Shown here piece by piece: positions 12,813-20,202 of a stretch of DNA of 64,000 nucleotides; the first letter of the stretch is position 1; every line of letters begins with the position of its first letter. The notes beneath the pieces were generated by a model. The model was not told the DNA's origin and did not search any database. It saw only the letters and a program-made list of their open reading frames with translations. This stretch comes from Ancylobacter polymorphus (GTDB lineage: Bacteria; Pseudomonadota; Alphaproteobacteria; Rhizobiales; Xanthobacteraceae). Both the position numbers and the translations under genes were made by a program. Location: positions 1-64,000 of the forward strand of contig NZ_CP083239.1 of NCBI RefSeq assembly GCF_022836935.1, in the 5' to 3' direction.

Positions 12813-14756
12813 ATGACGCAGTTGGCGCACTGGCGCTCATGGGGGCCGCTGGAACCGGTGGAAACACCCGGCGTCCCCGTCGAGATACGCGGTATCGCTC
12901 AAGGGCTCGATCCGGCTGTGCTGCAGTACGCGCGGCGCCGGGCTGAGCGGCTGGGAACCGGACTCGACGAGACGCTGCTTGCCACGGGTCATGCCTCGCC
13001 GGACATGCTGGCTCAGGCGGCGGCGCGGGATCTCGGAATCGACTTCGAGCCGCTCGACCCGGCGGTGTTCAAGGCCGCGCCAACGCTCGCCGCGACCGAT
13101 GTCTGCTCCATGCTGCGCAGCGGCGTCTTGCGAACGACGGATGGAAGGCTGGTCGCCGCGGCCCGCGGTGTGCAGCTGCGACGGCTTGCGGCGGCGCTGG
13201 CGGAGCGCCCGGAGCTCCGTGAACGGGTGAGCCTTACGACACCGGAGCGGCTGTCGCGCTTCGTTCATGCGCGCTTCGGGCGGCAACTCGGCAGCCTCGC
13301 CGCCTATTGGCTGCGGGATCAGCAGCCCCATCAGTCGGCAGGAACGCTGCATGCGTCCCGCTATCTGTTCGGCCTGATCGCCGGCTTTCTCGCCGCCCTC
13401 TTCCTCACCACGACCGCCACCTCCTTCATCGGCGCCTGGACACTGCCTGGGCTCGTCGCTCTCATGCTCATAGGCAGCGCGACACTGAAGCTGGCAGCCT
13501 GCACGATACCGCCTCAGAGGCCTCCCCGCCCGACACGCGACGACAAGTCCTTGCCCAATTACAGCCTGATCGTGCCGCTCTACCGCGAGGCGAGGGTCGT
13601 GCCCCAACTGGTCGATGCCTTGGACGGGATCGACTATCCGCGCGAAAAGCTCCAGATTCTGCTGGTCATCGAACCCGATGATGAGGCAACGGCAACCGCG
13701 CTCGCGCTCCACGCCTGCCGTCCCGGTTTCGAGGTCGTGGTCGCCGCGCCGGTTGGACCGCGAACAAAGCCGAAGGCGCTCAACGCCGCCCTGCCCTTCG
13801 CGCGCGGCACCGTGATCGGCGTCTACGACGCCGAGGATGTGCCCGATCCGCTGCAGCTTCGGCACGTTTGCGGCAGGCTCAATGCACGCGGGAATGAACG
13901 TATTGGCTGCGTTCAGGCGCGCCTCGTCATCGACAATCTCGCCGATGGGTGGATTTCCCGGCAGTTCGCCGCCGAATATGCCGGCTATTTCGATGTCGTT
14001 CTGCCGATGCTCGGCCTCTGCCGGTTGCCGCTGCCGCTCGGAGGCACGTCCAATCACTTCCGCCGGGCCGCGCTTGACGACGTGAACGGTTGGGACCCCT
14101 TCAATGTCACGGAAGATGCCGATCTGGGCGTTCGCCTGGCGCGGGCCGGCTGGGGTACGGACGTCATCGCCTCCGCCACGGATGAGGAAGCGCCCCAGCG
14201 GCTCGGTGCGTGGATGCGTCAGCGCACGCGCTGGTACAAGGGATGGATGCAGACGCTGCTGGTGCATATACGCCAGCCCCTGCGCATGGCGCACGAGGCC
14301 GGATGGGCGGAGACGCTGACCCTTCTCTTCCTTCTCGGCAGCGGCACGGCAGCCGCGCTGCTTCACCCCGTGCTCTTCGCTTCGCTGGTGCTGGGGCTCT
14401 TTCTGGAACCGGTCACCGAGCTGTCGTTTACGTCGACACTGCTCGAAGGGGTTTGGTTCTGCGTGCTGGTAGCCGGACTGCTGGGCACCGTGCTTTCGAC
14501 ACTGCTGGGCATGCGGCGGCGGCGCATTCCCGGCATGGTGGGAGTAGCGCTGACCATGCCGGTGTATTGGCTGATGATGTCGGCGGCGGCCTGGCGGGCC
14601 CTTATCGCGCTCGTCATTGCCCCGTCGCACTGGGAGAAGACCGAACACGGGCTGGCGCGCACATCACGCCGGCGGCAGGGAGTGCGGCCGACGTTGCGGC
14701 TCAGAAATAGCGGCGCAATTCGGCAGCGGCGTCTTCGGGCGGGCGCTTCAGGTTGA
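12813..14756 (+). CDS. Membrane glycosyltransferase family 2 with MshEN-like N-terminus
   Basis: A 647-residue membrane glycosyltransferase. Residues about 46-150 look like an MshEN/GspE N-terminal domain (RLGTGLDETLLATG, then LAQAAARDLGIDFEPLDP), a fold that in some proteins binds c-di-GMP. Two membrane helices follow near 185-235. The GT-A domain has IVPLYRE, the DxD-like DAED near 339-342, TED near 433 and QRTRW at 470-474, the residue set of processive beta-glycan synthases. Several C-terminal helices complete a translocation channel. It probably makes and exports an exopolysaccharide. Its last 56 bases overlap the converging SCO gene. Confidence 0.85.
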   Translation: MTQLAHWRSWGPLEPVETPGVPVEIRGIAQGLDPAVLQYARRRAERLGTGLDETLLATGHASPDMLAQAAARDLGIDFEPLDPAVFKAAPTLAATDVCSMLRSGVLRTTDGRLVAAARGVQLRRLAAALAERPELRERVSLTTPERLSRFVHARFGRQLGSLAAYWLRDQQPHQSAGTLHASRYLFGLIAGFLAALFLTTTATSFIGAWTLPGLVALMLIGSATLKLAACTIPPQRPPRPTRDDKSLPNYSLIVPLYREARVVPQLVDALDGIDYPREKLQILLVIEPDDEATATALALHACRPGFEVVVAAPVGPRTKPKALNAALPFARGTVIGVYDAEDVPDPLQLRHVCGRLNARGNERIGCVQARLVIDNLADGWISRQFAAEYAGYFDVVLPMLGLCRLPLPLGGTSNHFRRAALDDVNGWDPFNVTEDADLGVRLARAGWGTDVIASATDEEAPQRLGAWMRQRTRWYKGWMQTLLVHIRQPLRMAHEAGWAETLTLLFLLGSGTAAALLHPVLFASLVLGLFLEPVTELSFTSTLLEGVWFCVLVAGLLGTVLSTLLGMRRRRIPGMVGVALTMPVYWLMMSAAAWRALIALVIAPSHWEKTEHGLARTSRRRQGVRPTLRLRNSGAIRQRRLRAGASG

Positions 14757-15291
14757 ATGGGGCCACGAACCGGCCGTTCTTGTCCATGAGATAGACGACG
14801 GCCGTATGGTCCATCGTGTAATCCCCCCCCTGGGTCGGCACCTTCTTGGCGTAGGCGCGGTAGGCACGGGTGACGGCGGCGATCTTCTCCGGCGTGCCGC
14901 TCAATCCCTGAATGCTCGGGTGGAAGCTGCCGAGATAGTCTTTCATCACCTCAGGCGTATCCCGTTCGGGGTCAACGGTGATGAACAGCCCCGTGGCCTT
15001 TCGCGCATCCGGCCCCAGAGCCTCGAACAGTTGCGACATCTCGAACAGCGCGGTCGGACAGATGTCCGGGCAGTGGGTGAAGCCGAAAAACACCAATGTC
15101 GGCCTGCCGAGATAGCTGTCCTGCGTCACCGCATTGCCGTTTTGGTCGACGAGCTGAAACGGACCGCCGATCGCCACCTCGTTCGATACGGTTCCCCGGC
15201 CGGACGGCAGCAGGGCGAGGGCGCTCGCGACGATGGCCACGGCACCGACCACGAAGGCGGCAAGGAGCAGAACAACACGACGGTTCGACAT
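14701..15291 (-). CDS. SCO1/SenC family copper chaperone-like protein
   Basis: A 196-residue membrane-anchored thioredoxin-fold protein. One N-terminal helix (VVLLLAAFVVGAVAIVASAL) is followed by the metal-binding motif CPDIC in GFTHCPDICPTAL and the distal histidine in YTMDHTAVVYLMD. SCO proteins deliver copper to, or reduce, the CuA site of cytochrome oxidase. No oxidase genes are adjacent. ATG 15291 gives MSNRRVV, the normal start for this family; a longer frame adds a doubtful 17 residues. Its 3' end overlaps the glycosyltransferase gene on the other strand by 56 bases. Confidence 0.9.
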   Translation of the reverse strand: MSNRRVVLLLAAFVVGAVAIVASALALLPSGRGTVSNEVAIGGPFQLVDQNGNAVTQDSYLGRPTLVFFGFTHCPDICPTALFEMSQLFEALGPDARKATGLFITVDPERDTPEVMKDYLGSFHPSIQGLSGTPEKIAAVTRAYRAYAKKVPTQGGDYTMDHTAVVYLMDKNGRFVAPFNLKRPPEDAAAELRRYF

Positions 15292-15352
15292 GGCACCACA
15301 GCAAGGCTCGGCGCCGCCCGACCGGCGCGCGCCACGGATCACTCTTCAAGGC

Positions 15353-15459
15353 TCAGAGCAATTCCCGCAAAAGTGCATAGCGGTTTCGCGATAGGAATTG
15401 CGTACAATCAGAGAGTTAGAGCTGTTCCGGTGAATGTGAGTTCACCGGAACAGCTCTAG
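15353..15459. repeat. Palindromic intergenic element of Hyphomicrobiales type
   Basis: Two consecutive dyads are visible. The first has arms CAATTCC (15359-15365) and GGAATTG (15394-15400) with further partial pairing. The second is a perfect 18-base inverted repeat, TAGAGCTGTTCCGGTGAA at 15417-15434 and its complement at 15441-15458, separated by six bases. From memory the whole resembles a short mosaic repeat family scattered between genes in Rhizobium- and Brucella-like genomes. The final CTA of the repeat forms the stop codon of the minus-strand gene that follows. It would also fold as a strong RNA hairpin just after that gene. Confidence 0.75.
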
Positions 15460-15632
15460 AAACAATAGGCGAGACCGGCCGTCAGCATCTCGAAGAAAAC
15501 GACCGCACCGTGGCGCGCCCACAGGCCGATCGCCGCAGCGACGGCGAGGATCCCGGCAATCCCCGCCCCCCAGGCCAAGATCCTGCTCCGCGAAGCCGCG
15601 ATGTATGCCATCGGTGTCGCCATCGTGCTCAT
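15456..15632 (-). CDS. Small single-pass membrane protein, unknown function
   Basis: A 58-residue protein with one clear membrane segment (ILAWGAGIAGILAVAAAIGL, about residues 18-37) and a second weakly hydrophobic C-terminal stretch ending GLAYCF. I do not recognise a named family with certainty; alphaproteobacteria carry similar short membrane proteins. GAGGGT lies just upstream of ATG 15632, and ATG 15623 is an alternative with better spacing. The stop codon TAG is supplied by the end of the palindromic repeat. It lies between the SCO gene and a dehydrogenase gene on the same strand, but the repeat makes co-transcription with SCO less likely. Confidence 0.55.
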   Translation of the reverse strand: MSTMATPMAYIAASRSRILAWGAGIAGILAVAAAIGLWARHGAVVFFEMLTAGLAYCF

Positions 15633-15685
15633 ACCCTCAGCACAGCCTAGCACGCGCGCGACCCGCGCGCCCACGGTTCAGTCCC

Positions 15686-16627
15686 TCAATAGCCGCGGCG
15701 CGGGTCTACCTCGTGCAACGGCGGCAATCCCTGGCGCACCCGACGAACACTCTCGGCCACATCACGCGCCGCCAGAGCCGGCACGGTGATGCTGGCGACA
15801 TGGGGTGTGATCAGCACGTTGTCGAGGTTCCACAGGGGGTGGCCGCTCGGCAGCGGCTCGGTCTCGAACACGTCAAGCGTCGCCTCGGCGAGATGACCCG
15901 AGCGCAGCGCCTCGACAAGCGCCACCTCATCCACCAGCGGTCCGCGCGACACATTCACCAGCTTTGCGCCCCGCGGCATGAGGGCGAGTTCGGCGGCGCC
16001 GAGCAGGTGATGCGTCTCCGGCGTCAGCGGCACCAGGCAGACCACGATCTCGCTTTCGCCGAGCACACGCTCCAGCCCCTCACGGCCGGTGAAGGCGGTG
16101 ACGCCCGGAATATCCTTCGGGCTGCGCGACCAGCCGGACACCGTGTAGCCCATGCCCGCCAGCGCCTTGGCCGACGCCGCGCCGAGTTCGCCGAGCCCCA
16201 GCACACCGACCTTGATCTCGTAGAGCGGACGGGGATGCACATAGTCCCATTCGCCGCGCCGCTTGGCGCGTTCGAACACCGGGATGTCGCGGGCATAGCG
16301 CGTCACCGCGAAGATGACATAGCTCGCCATCATCGCCTCCATGCCGGGATCATTGAGACGGGCGAATTTAACCGGCAGCAGATCGTCCCGCCGCATCAGC
16401 GAGTCGACACCGGCTCCCAGATTGACCACCAGTTGCAGATTGGGAAAGCGCGCAAAGAAGCCGGCGGGAGGCGTCCACACCAGGGCGTAGCGAATGTCGG
16501 CGGGATCGCCGACATCCGGGTCGATCCGCACATCAAGCTCGGGAAACTCAGCGTTGAGCGCCGCCCGCCACGCCTCTCCATCATCCACCGCGCTGTAGAA
16601 GACCAGGGCATCCCCGCTCACGCGCAT
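15686..16627 (-). CDS. ghrA: Glyoxylate/hydroxypyruvate reductase A-like 2-hydroxyacid dehydrogenase
   Basis: A 313-residue D-2-hydroxyacid dehydrogenase. The NAD(P) fold is shown by GVLGLGELGAASAKALAGMG. The catalytic set is present: Arg in VNVSRGPLVDE, Glu in DVFETEPLPSGHP and His in ITPHVAS. The N-terminal sequence with YALVWTPPAGFF and NLGAGVDSLM matches the GhrA subgroup, which reduces glyoxylate and hydroxypyruvate. Length is normal for GhrA. It is on the minus strand, with a 350-base gap separating it from the tRNA gene, and may be monocistronic. The subgroup assignment is from motif pattern; the exact substrate is inferred. Confidence 0.85.
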   Translation of the reverse strand: MRVSGDALVFYSAVDDGEAWRAALNAEFPELDVRIDPDVGDPADIRYALVWTPPAGFFARFPNLQLVVNLGAGVDSLMRRDDLLPVKFARLNDPGMEAMMASYVIFAVTRYARDIPVFERAKRRGEWDYVHPRPLYEIKVGVLGLGELGAASAKALAGMGYTVSGWSRSPKDIPGVTAFTGREGLERVLGESEIVVCLVPLTPETHHLLGAAELALMPRGAKLVNVSRGPLVDEVALVEALRSGHLAEATLDVFETEPLPSGHPLWNLDNVLITPHVASITVPALAARDVAESVRRVRQGLPPLHEVDPRRGY

Positions 16628-16977
16628 TCTCCGCTTTCAAAGCCGCCCGACTCGCCGGCCGCTCCATCCTATCGGCTCGGAGCCGCGCGGACATAGACGG
16701 CAGCAGCCGATACTGCCCGAATGGGCGCCCGCACGCGGCCTCCACAGCGGGCCATCATGCGCGTGGACACGCCACGTCCCGCAATCCGTCGAGACCTTGC
16801 CTGGAGTGACAGTCATCATTTGGTGCGTATCCCCTGGGGGAACTCCCGAGTCCCGGCGCCGGGCTCGTCCGTAGGTCCACGGGCAGACAAGGGCTGTCAC
16901 CGACAAGCGGTGAGCACCTTCGAAATCGCTGGAAATACGAGATCTCCCACCAACAGCTGTCGCAGCGGGAGGGGGAT
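16628..16977. other. Gene-free stretch before tRNA-Gly
   Basis: No reading frame here looks coding on either strand. It holds the promoter side of the dehydrogenase gene and the 3' flank of the tRNA gene. A short dyad TCACCG/CGGTGA (16897-16902 and 16908-16913, five-base loop) could act in tRNA 3' processing or termination, but it lacks a U-run. Confidence 0.5.
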
Positions 16978-17051
16978 TGGAGCGGGCGAAGGGAATCGAA
17001 CCCTCGTATGCAGCTTGGGAAGCTGCCGTTCTACCATTGAACTACGCCCGC
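16978..17051 (-). tRNA. tRNA-Gly (anticodon CCC)
   Basis: Read on the minus strand, the 74-base gene has a perfect seven-pair acceptor stem (GCGGGCG with CGCCCGC), D-arm GTTC/GAAC, an anticodon stem GCAGC/GCTGC enclosing loop TTCCCAA with anticodon CCC, a T-arm with loop TTCGATT, discriminator T and an encoded CCA. It decodes GGG glycine codons. No other tRNA lies beside it. Confidence 0.95.
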
Positions 17052-17161
17052 TCAGGCCGGCGGCACCTTAAGGGCGCCGCGCTGCCTCTTCAAGCCCCCG
17101 ATGGCATGAGCGCACACAGAAGAATGGCAATAGCACCGAACGTGACGGTGCCATCACCCTG

Positions 17162-18343
17162 CTAGGGCCGATGTTCAGCCGAGCTTACCGGGACAAGCGA
17201 TTTGAGATAGGCGATGAGATGGGTGGCACGCTCCAACTCGCCGCCGAAGTTCAGCGGCCGGGCATTGGCCTCCAGGAACCAGAGCAGGCGGTCCTGATCC
17301 AATGCGAGGTCGAAGGCCCACTCAAAATGATGGGCTGGATCGCTTGCCGTCAATCGTTCGGCGAGATCGGTTGAAAGCGCCTCGATCTGGCGCATGCGCC
17401 CGTCGATGTCTGGCTCCCCTCGCTCGCCGAGATAGCTCTCGACAGGCATCAAGGAGGCCCCTTGGGAAATGGTCGATATCACCTTGCCCGGCGGTGAGAT
17501 GCGGCCTGTGATGCGCACAAGTCCCCACGCGCCTCCCGGCATACGCATCACTTCCGAGCGCAGCGTACCTGGCCGGCCGCTACCGTCACGCGTGTCGATG
17601 TAACGTTGAACGACATAGGTGCGATAGGCCATGCGCGCGGCGACCGCCGCGCTTGCTCGCGCAACGGCCTCGTCGGTGGTCACCAGGTGCCGACGGTCGC
17701 CGTTGATCATCTCCCATCGTCCACTCCCGGCGGGAATGATGAACTGCACGCCGATGCCGCGCATGCCGTCATTCGGCTTGACCACGATTCCGCCGCCCGC
17801 CAGCCACGCGGCCAACTGCGATTGGTGGCGGCCAGGATCGAGCAATTCGGATGGGATAATCTGCCGTTCCCATGGCGTGCCGACCAGAAGCTCCGCATTG
17901 CCAAGCTTATCGCGTCTCAGGGTACCGAGGGCCGTCGAGGAGGCGCGCAGCCATTGTTCCACCTCGGCCTCTTCCCGCGTCGCCGGATCGTTGAGGATCG
18001 CAACCACTGGGGGAAGCGGATGACGGCTTTGCCGCCATCCCTCCACACTCCATCTCCAGGCGCGCACCATGCCGGTGGCGGGCTCGCAATCGGAGCTGTT
18101 CAGGAAGCAGAGATCCACGCTCTGCAGTGCAGCCTCCGCCAGCAACGCCCGCAGGCGCACGGGACGCATCTTCGCGGGGTGAAAGCTGCCATGGCCGACC
18201 AGAGCGACGGGTCCGATGGCCACGGGTGAGCCGCTCTCGCCCCCCGAAGCGGCAGGCACCGAATGCGCTGGATCGGTCGCCACCCTCGTTTTCCTTGCCG
18301 TAGACGTGATCGGCCGCAACAGGGCCAAACAATCGAAGGTCAC
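17162..18343 (-). CDS. YheC/YheD-like ATP-grasp protein (copy 1)
   Basis: A 393-residue ATP-grasp protein. ATP-binding elements are GGGIVVKPNDGMRGIGVQF, then YRTYVVQRYIDTRD, and the metal-binding end FDLALDQDRLLWFLEANARP. The overall pattern matches the YheC/YheD family known from Bacillus spore coats, whose chemistry is poorly defined; ATP-grasp enzymes usually join a carboxylate to an amine or thiol. The copy at 44829-45887 is a clear paralogue along nearly its whole length. The start is uncertain: the frame opens at GTG 18343, but homology begins near residue 42, so GTG 18283 or 18223 are realistic. An MFS gene lies 80 bases upstream on the same strand. Confidence 0.8.
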   Translation of the reverse strand: MTFDCLALLRPITSTARKTRVATDPAHSVPAASGGESGSPVAIGPVALVGHGSFHPAKMRPVRLRALLAEAALQSVDLCFLNSSDCEPATGMVRAWRWSVEGWRQSRHPLPPVVAILNDPATREEAEVEQWLRASSTALGTLRRDKLGNAELLVGTPWERQIIPSELLDPGRHQSQLAAWLAGGGIVVKPNDGMRGIGVQFIIPAGSGRWEMINGDRRHLVTTDEAVARASAAVAARMAYRTYVVQRYIDTRDGSGRPGTLRSEVMRMPGGAWGLVRITGRISPPGKVISTISQGASLMPVESYLGERGEPDIDGRMRQIEALSTDLAERLTASDPAHHFEWAFDLALDQDRLLWFLEANARPLNFGGELERATHLIAYLKSLVPVSSAEHRP

Positions 18344-18423
18344 GTCGACGTATCAGTTCCGGCCCTTTACGACAATTCGGCGTTGAGGACGGCAGCGCCC
18401 CCTTCGGGAGTTGCAGCTTTGGA

Positions 18424-19953
18424 TCAGATTTCAGCGATGATGCTGTCCGGCACCCGCGCTTTCTCGGCCGGGTGCCTGCGCCCTCCCACGTCGTCGAGAC
18501 TGACGCCCGTGGTTTCGATGCGGAACCACCATGTGACCGCCGCGCCGAGCAGCGACATCGCCACCAGCCCATAGAGCAGCGCCTGCTGGCCGATGGTGGC
18601 GAGGAGGATGGGAAAGCCGAAGGCGGTGAGAACGGCACCGATCTTGGCGAAGGCGGCGGCGAAGCCAGCGCCCTTGCCGCGAATGGCGGTCGGAAACACC
18701 TCGCCGGCGAGAAGGTAGGTCTGCGCGTTCGGACCGAGATTGGTCATGAAGTTGAACATCATGAAGCCGACGAAGATGAGGGCCGTCGCGAGGGTGCCCT
18801 CGTAATAGGCGGAGAAGGAGGCGATCAGCAGACCGGCCGCGCAGCCGATAAAGCCGAGTATCTGCAGCGGAACACGGCCAACCCTGTCGGCGAGCGCTAC
18901 CGCGAAGAGGATGCCGACGATGAGCAGCACGTCGATCATGGCCGCGCCCTGGGCGGCGGAGATGTCGTTCTGGATGATCTCAGCGACGTTGCGGGCATTG
19001 GCGCTGTCATGCCCCAGCGCCGCGGCGAGGATGGTGGGCGTGAAGATGCCGATGCCATATGTCGACAGGTCCTGCAGAAACCATGGCACCGACGCGAGAA
19101 TGGTGGCACGCCGATTGCGCCGGTTGAACAACGCCATCCAGCCGCTGCTCTCCGTCTCGGCCTTGATGGAGGCGGAAAGCACAACCTTCTTGGGATAGGC
19201 GGGCTTGCGATGCAGCAGGCGGGCGGTCTCACGCTCAGCCTCGTGCTTGCGACCCCGGGCGAACAGCCAGGGCGCGCTCTCGGTGACGAAGAAGCGACCG
19301 GCCAGCACAATCGCCGCCGGCAAGATCGCGGCTGCGTACATCCACCGCCACGCGGTGACGTCGGGATCCAGTGTAAGGACCACATAGCCGACGCCCGTGC
19401 CGACCAGAGCCCCGACCGCCTGGAAAGCGAAGGCGCCAAGCACGAGGCGCCCCCGCGCGCTGCTCGGGATGCTTTCGGAAATGATGAGATGCGCCGTGGG
19501 GTAATCGCAGCCGAGCGCCAGACCGATGCCGAACAGGAAAACGACCAGCCAGGAATAGCTGGGCGCCACCGACAGCAACACCAGGAAGATGATGAACAGT
19601 ATCATCTCGGCAATGAACATGAGCTTACGGCCGAACTGATCGGCAAGACCGCCGAGCAGCAGCGCCCCCACCAGAATGCCGGCCAGCGAGGCAGCGCCCA
19701 CGGCCCCATGCTCGACCGCGTCGAGACCGAATTCGCTGGCGATCAGCGGCATCGCGACGCCGGTCATGAAGACGACCAGTCCCTCGAAGAATTTGCCGGC
19801 TGCGGCGAGACCCCAGATGCGCCACTGCATGGCCGTCATTGGGGTGACCGGCACCAATGTTCCGTCCGGCCAACTCGGCCGCTCATCGATATAGTGTTGA
19901 ACGGTCCTGCCGATGTCAGGTTCGTGACGGGTCTGTAAGGGCTTATGGGGCAT
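18424..19953 (-). CDS. MFS transporter, metabolite:H+ symporter type
   Basis: A 509-residue major facilitator with about 12 membrane helices. The signature GGLADQFGRKLMF lies between helices 2 and 3, and the related ALADRVGRVPLQI appears in the second half. The helix 4-5 region GCDYPTAHLIISES and the sequence GEVFPTAIRGKGAGFAAA fit the sugar porter/metabolite:proton symporter branch. The substrate cannot be read from sequence. AGGGA precedes ATG 19953 and sets the start. It is the likely first gene of a two-gene unit with the ATP-grasp gene downstream, so it might move that enzyme's substrate or product; this is inference. Confidence 0.88.
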   Translation of the reverse strand: MPHKPLQTRHEPDIGRTVQHYIDERPSWPDGTLVPVTPMTAMQWRIWGLAAAGKFFEGLVVFMTGVAMPLIASEFGLDAVEHGAVGAASLAGILVGALLLGGLADQFGRKLMFIAEMILFIIFLVLLSVAPSYSWLVVFLFGIGLALGCDYPTAHLIISESIPSSARGRLVLGAFAFQAVGALVGTGVGYVVLTLDPDVTAWRWMYAAAILPAAIVLAGRFFVTESAPWLFARGRKHEAERETARLLHRKPAYPKKVVLSASIKAETESSGWMALFNRRNRRATILASVPWFLQDLSTYGIGIFTPTILAAALGHDSANARNVAEIIQNDISAAQGAAMIDVLLIVGILFAVALADRVGRVPLQILGFIGCAAGLLIASFSAYYEGTLATALIFVGFMMFNFMTNLGPNAQTYLLAGEVFPTAIRGKGAGFAAAFAKIGAVLTAFGFPILLATIGQQALLYGLVAMSLLGAAVTWWFRIETTGVSLDDVGGRRHPAEKARVPDSIIAEI

Positions 19954-20202
19954 CGGTATCCCTGCGGCATCAAGCAATGGTAAGATGCAACGTCATCACC
20001 TTGCGTGAAAGTCGCGTGACGGCGCCGATAGCCGGGCTGATGCTCCCCAGCGAGACTATTGGGGCGGGCTCCGCGCCCGGCTGGACCCCGGAATGCGCGG
20101 GTGACAGTAGCGCGGTGACGCCGGCACGATTAAGGAGAAGCCCAGAGCTCTTCTCGGATGGCGCTTGTGCGCCCGACGACCTGCGATATAGGCGGACCTG
20201 CC

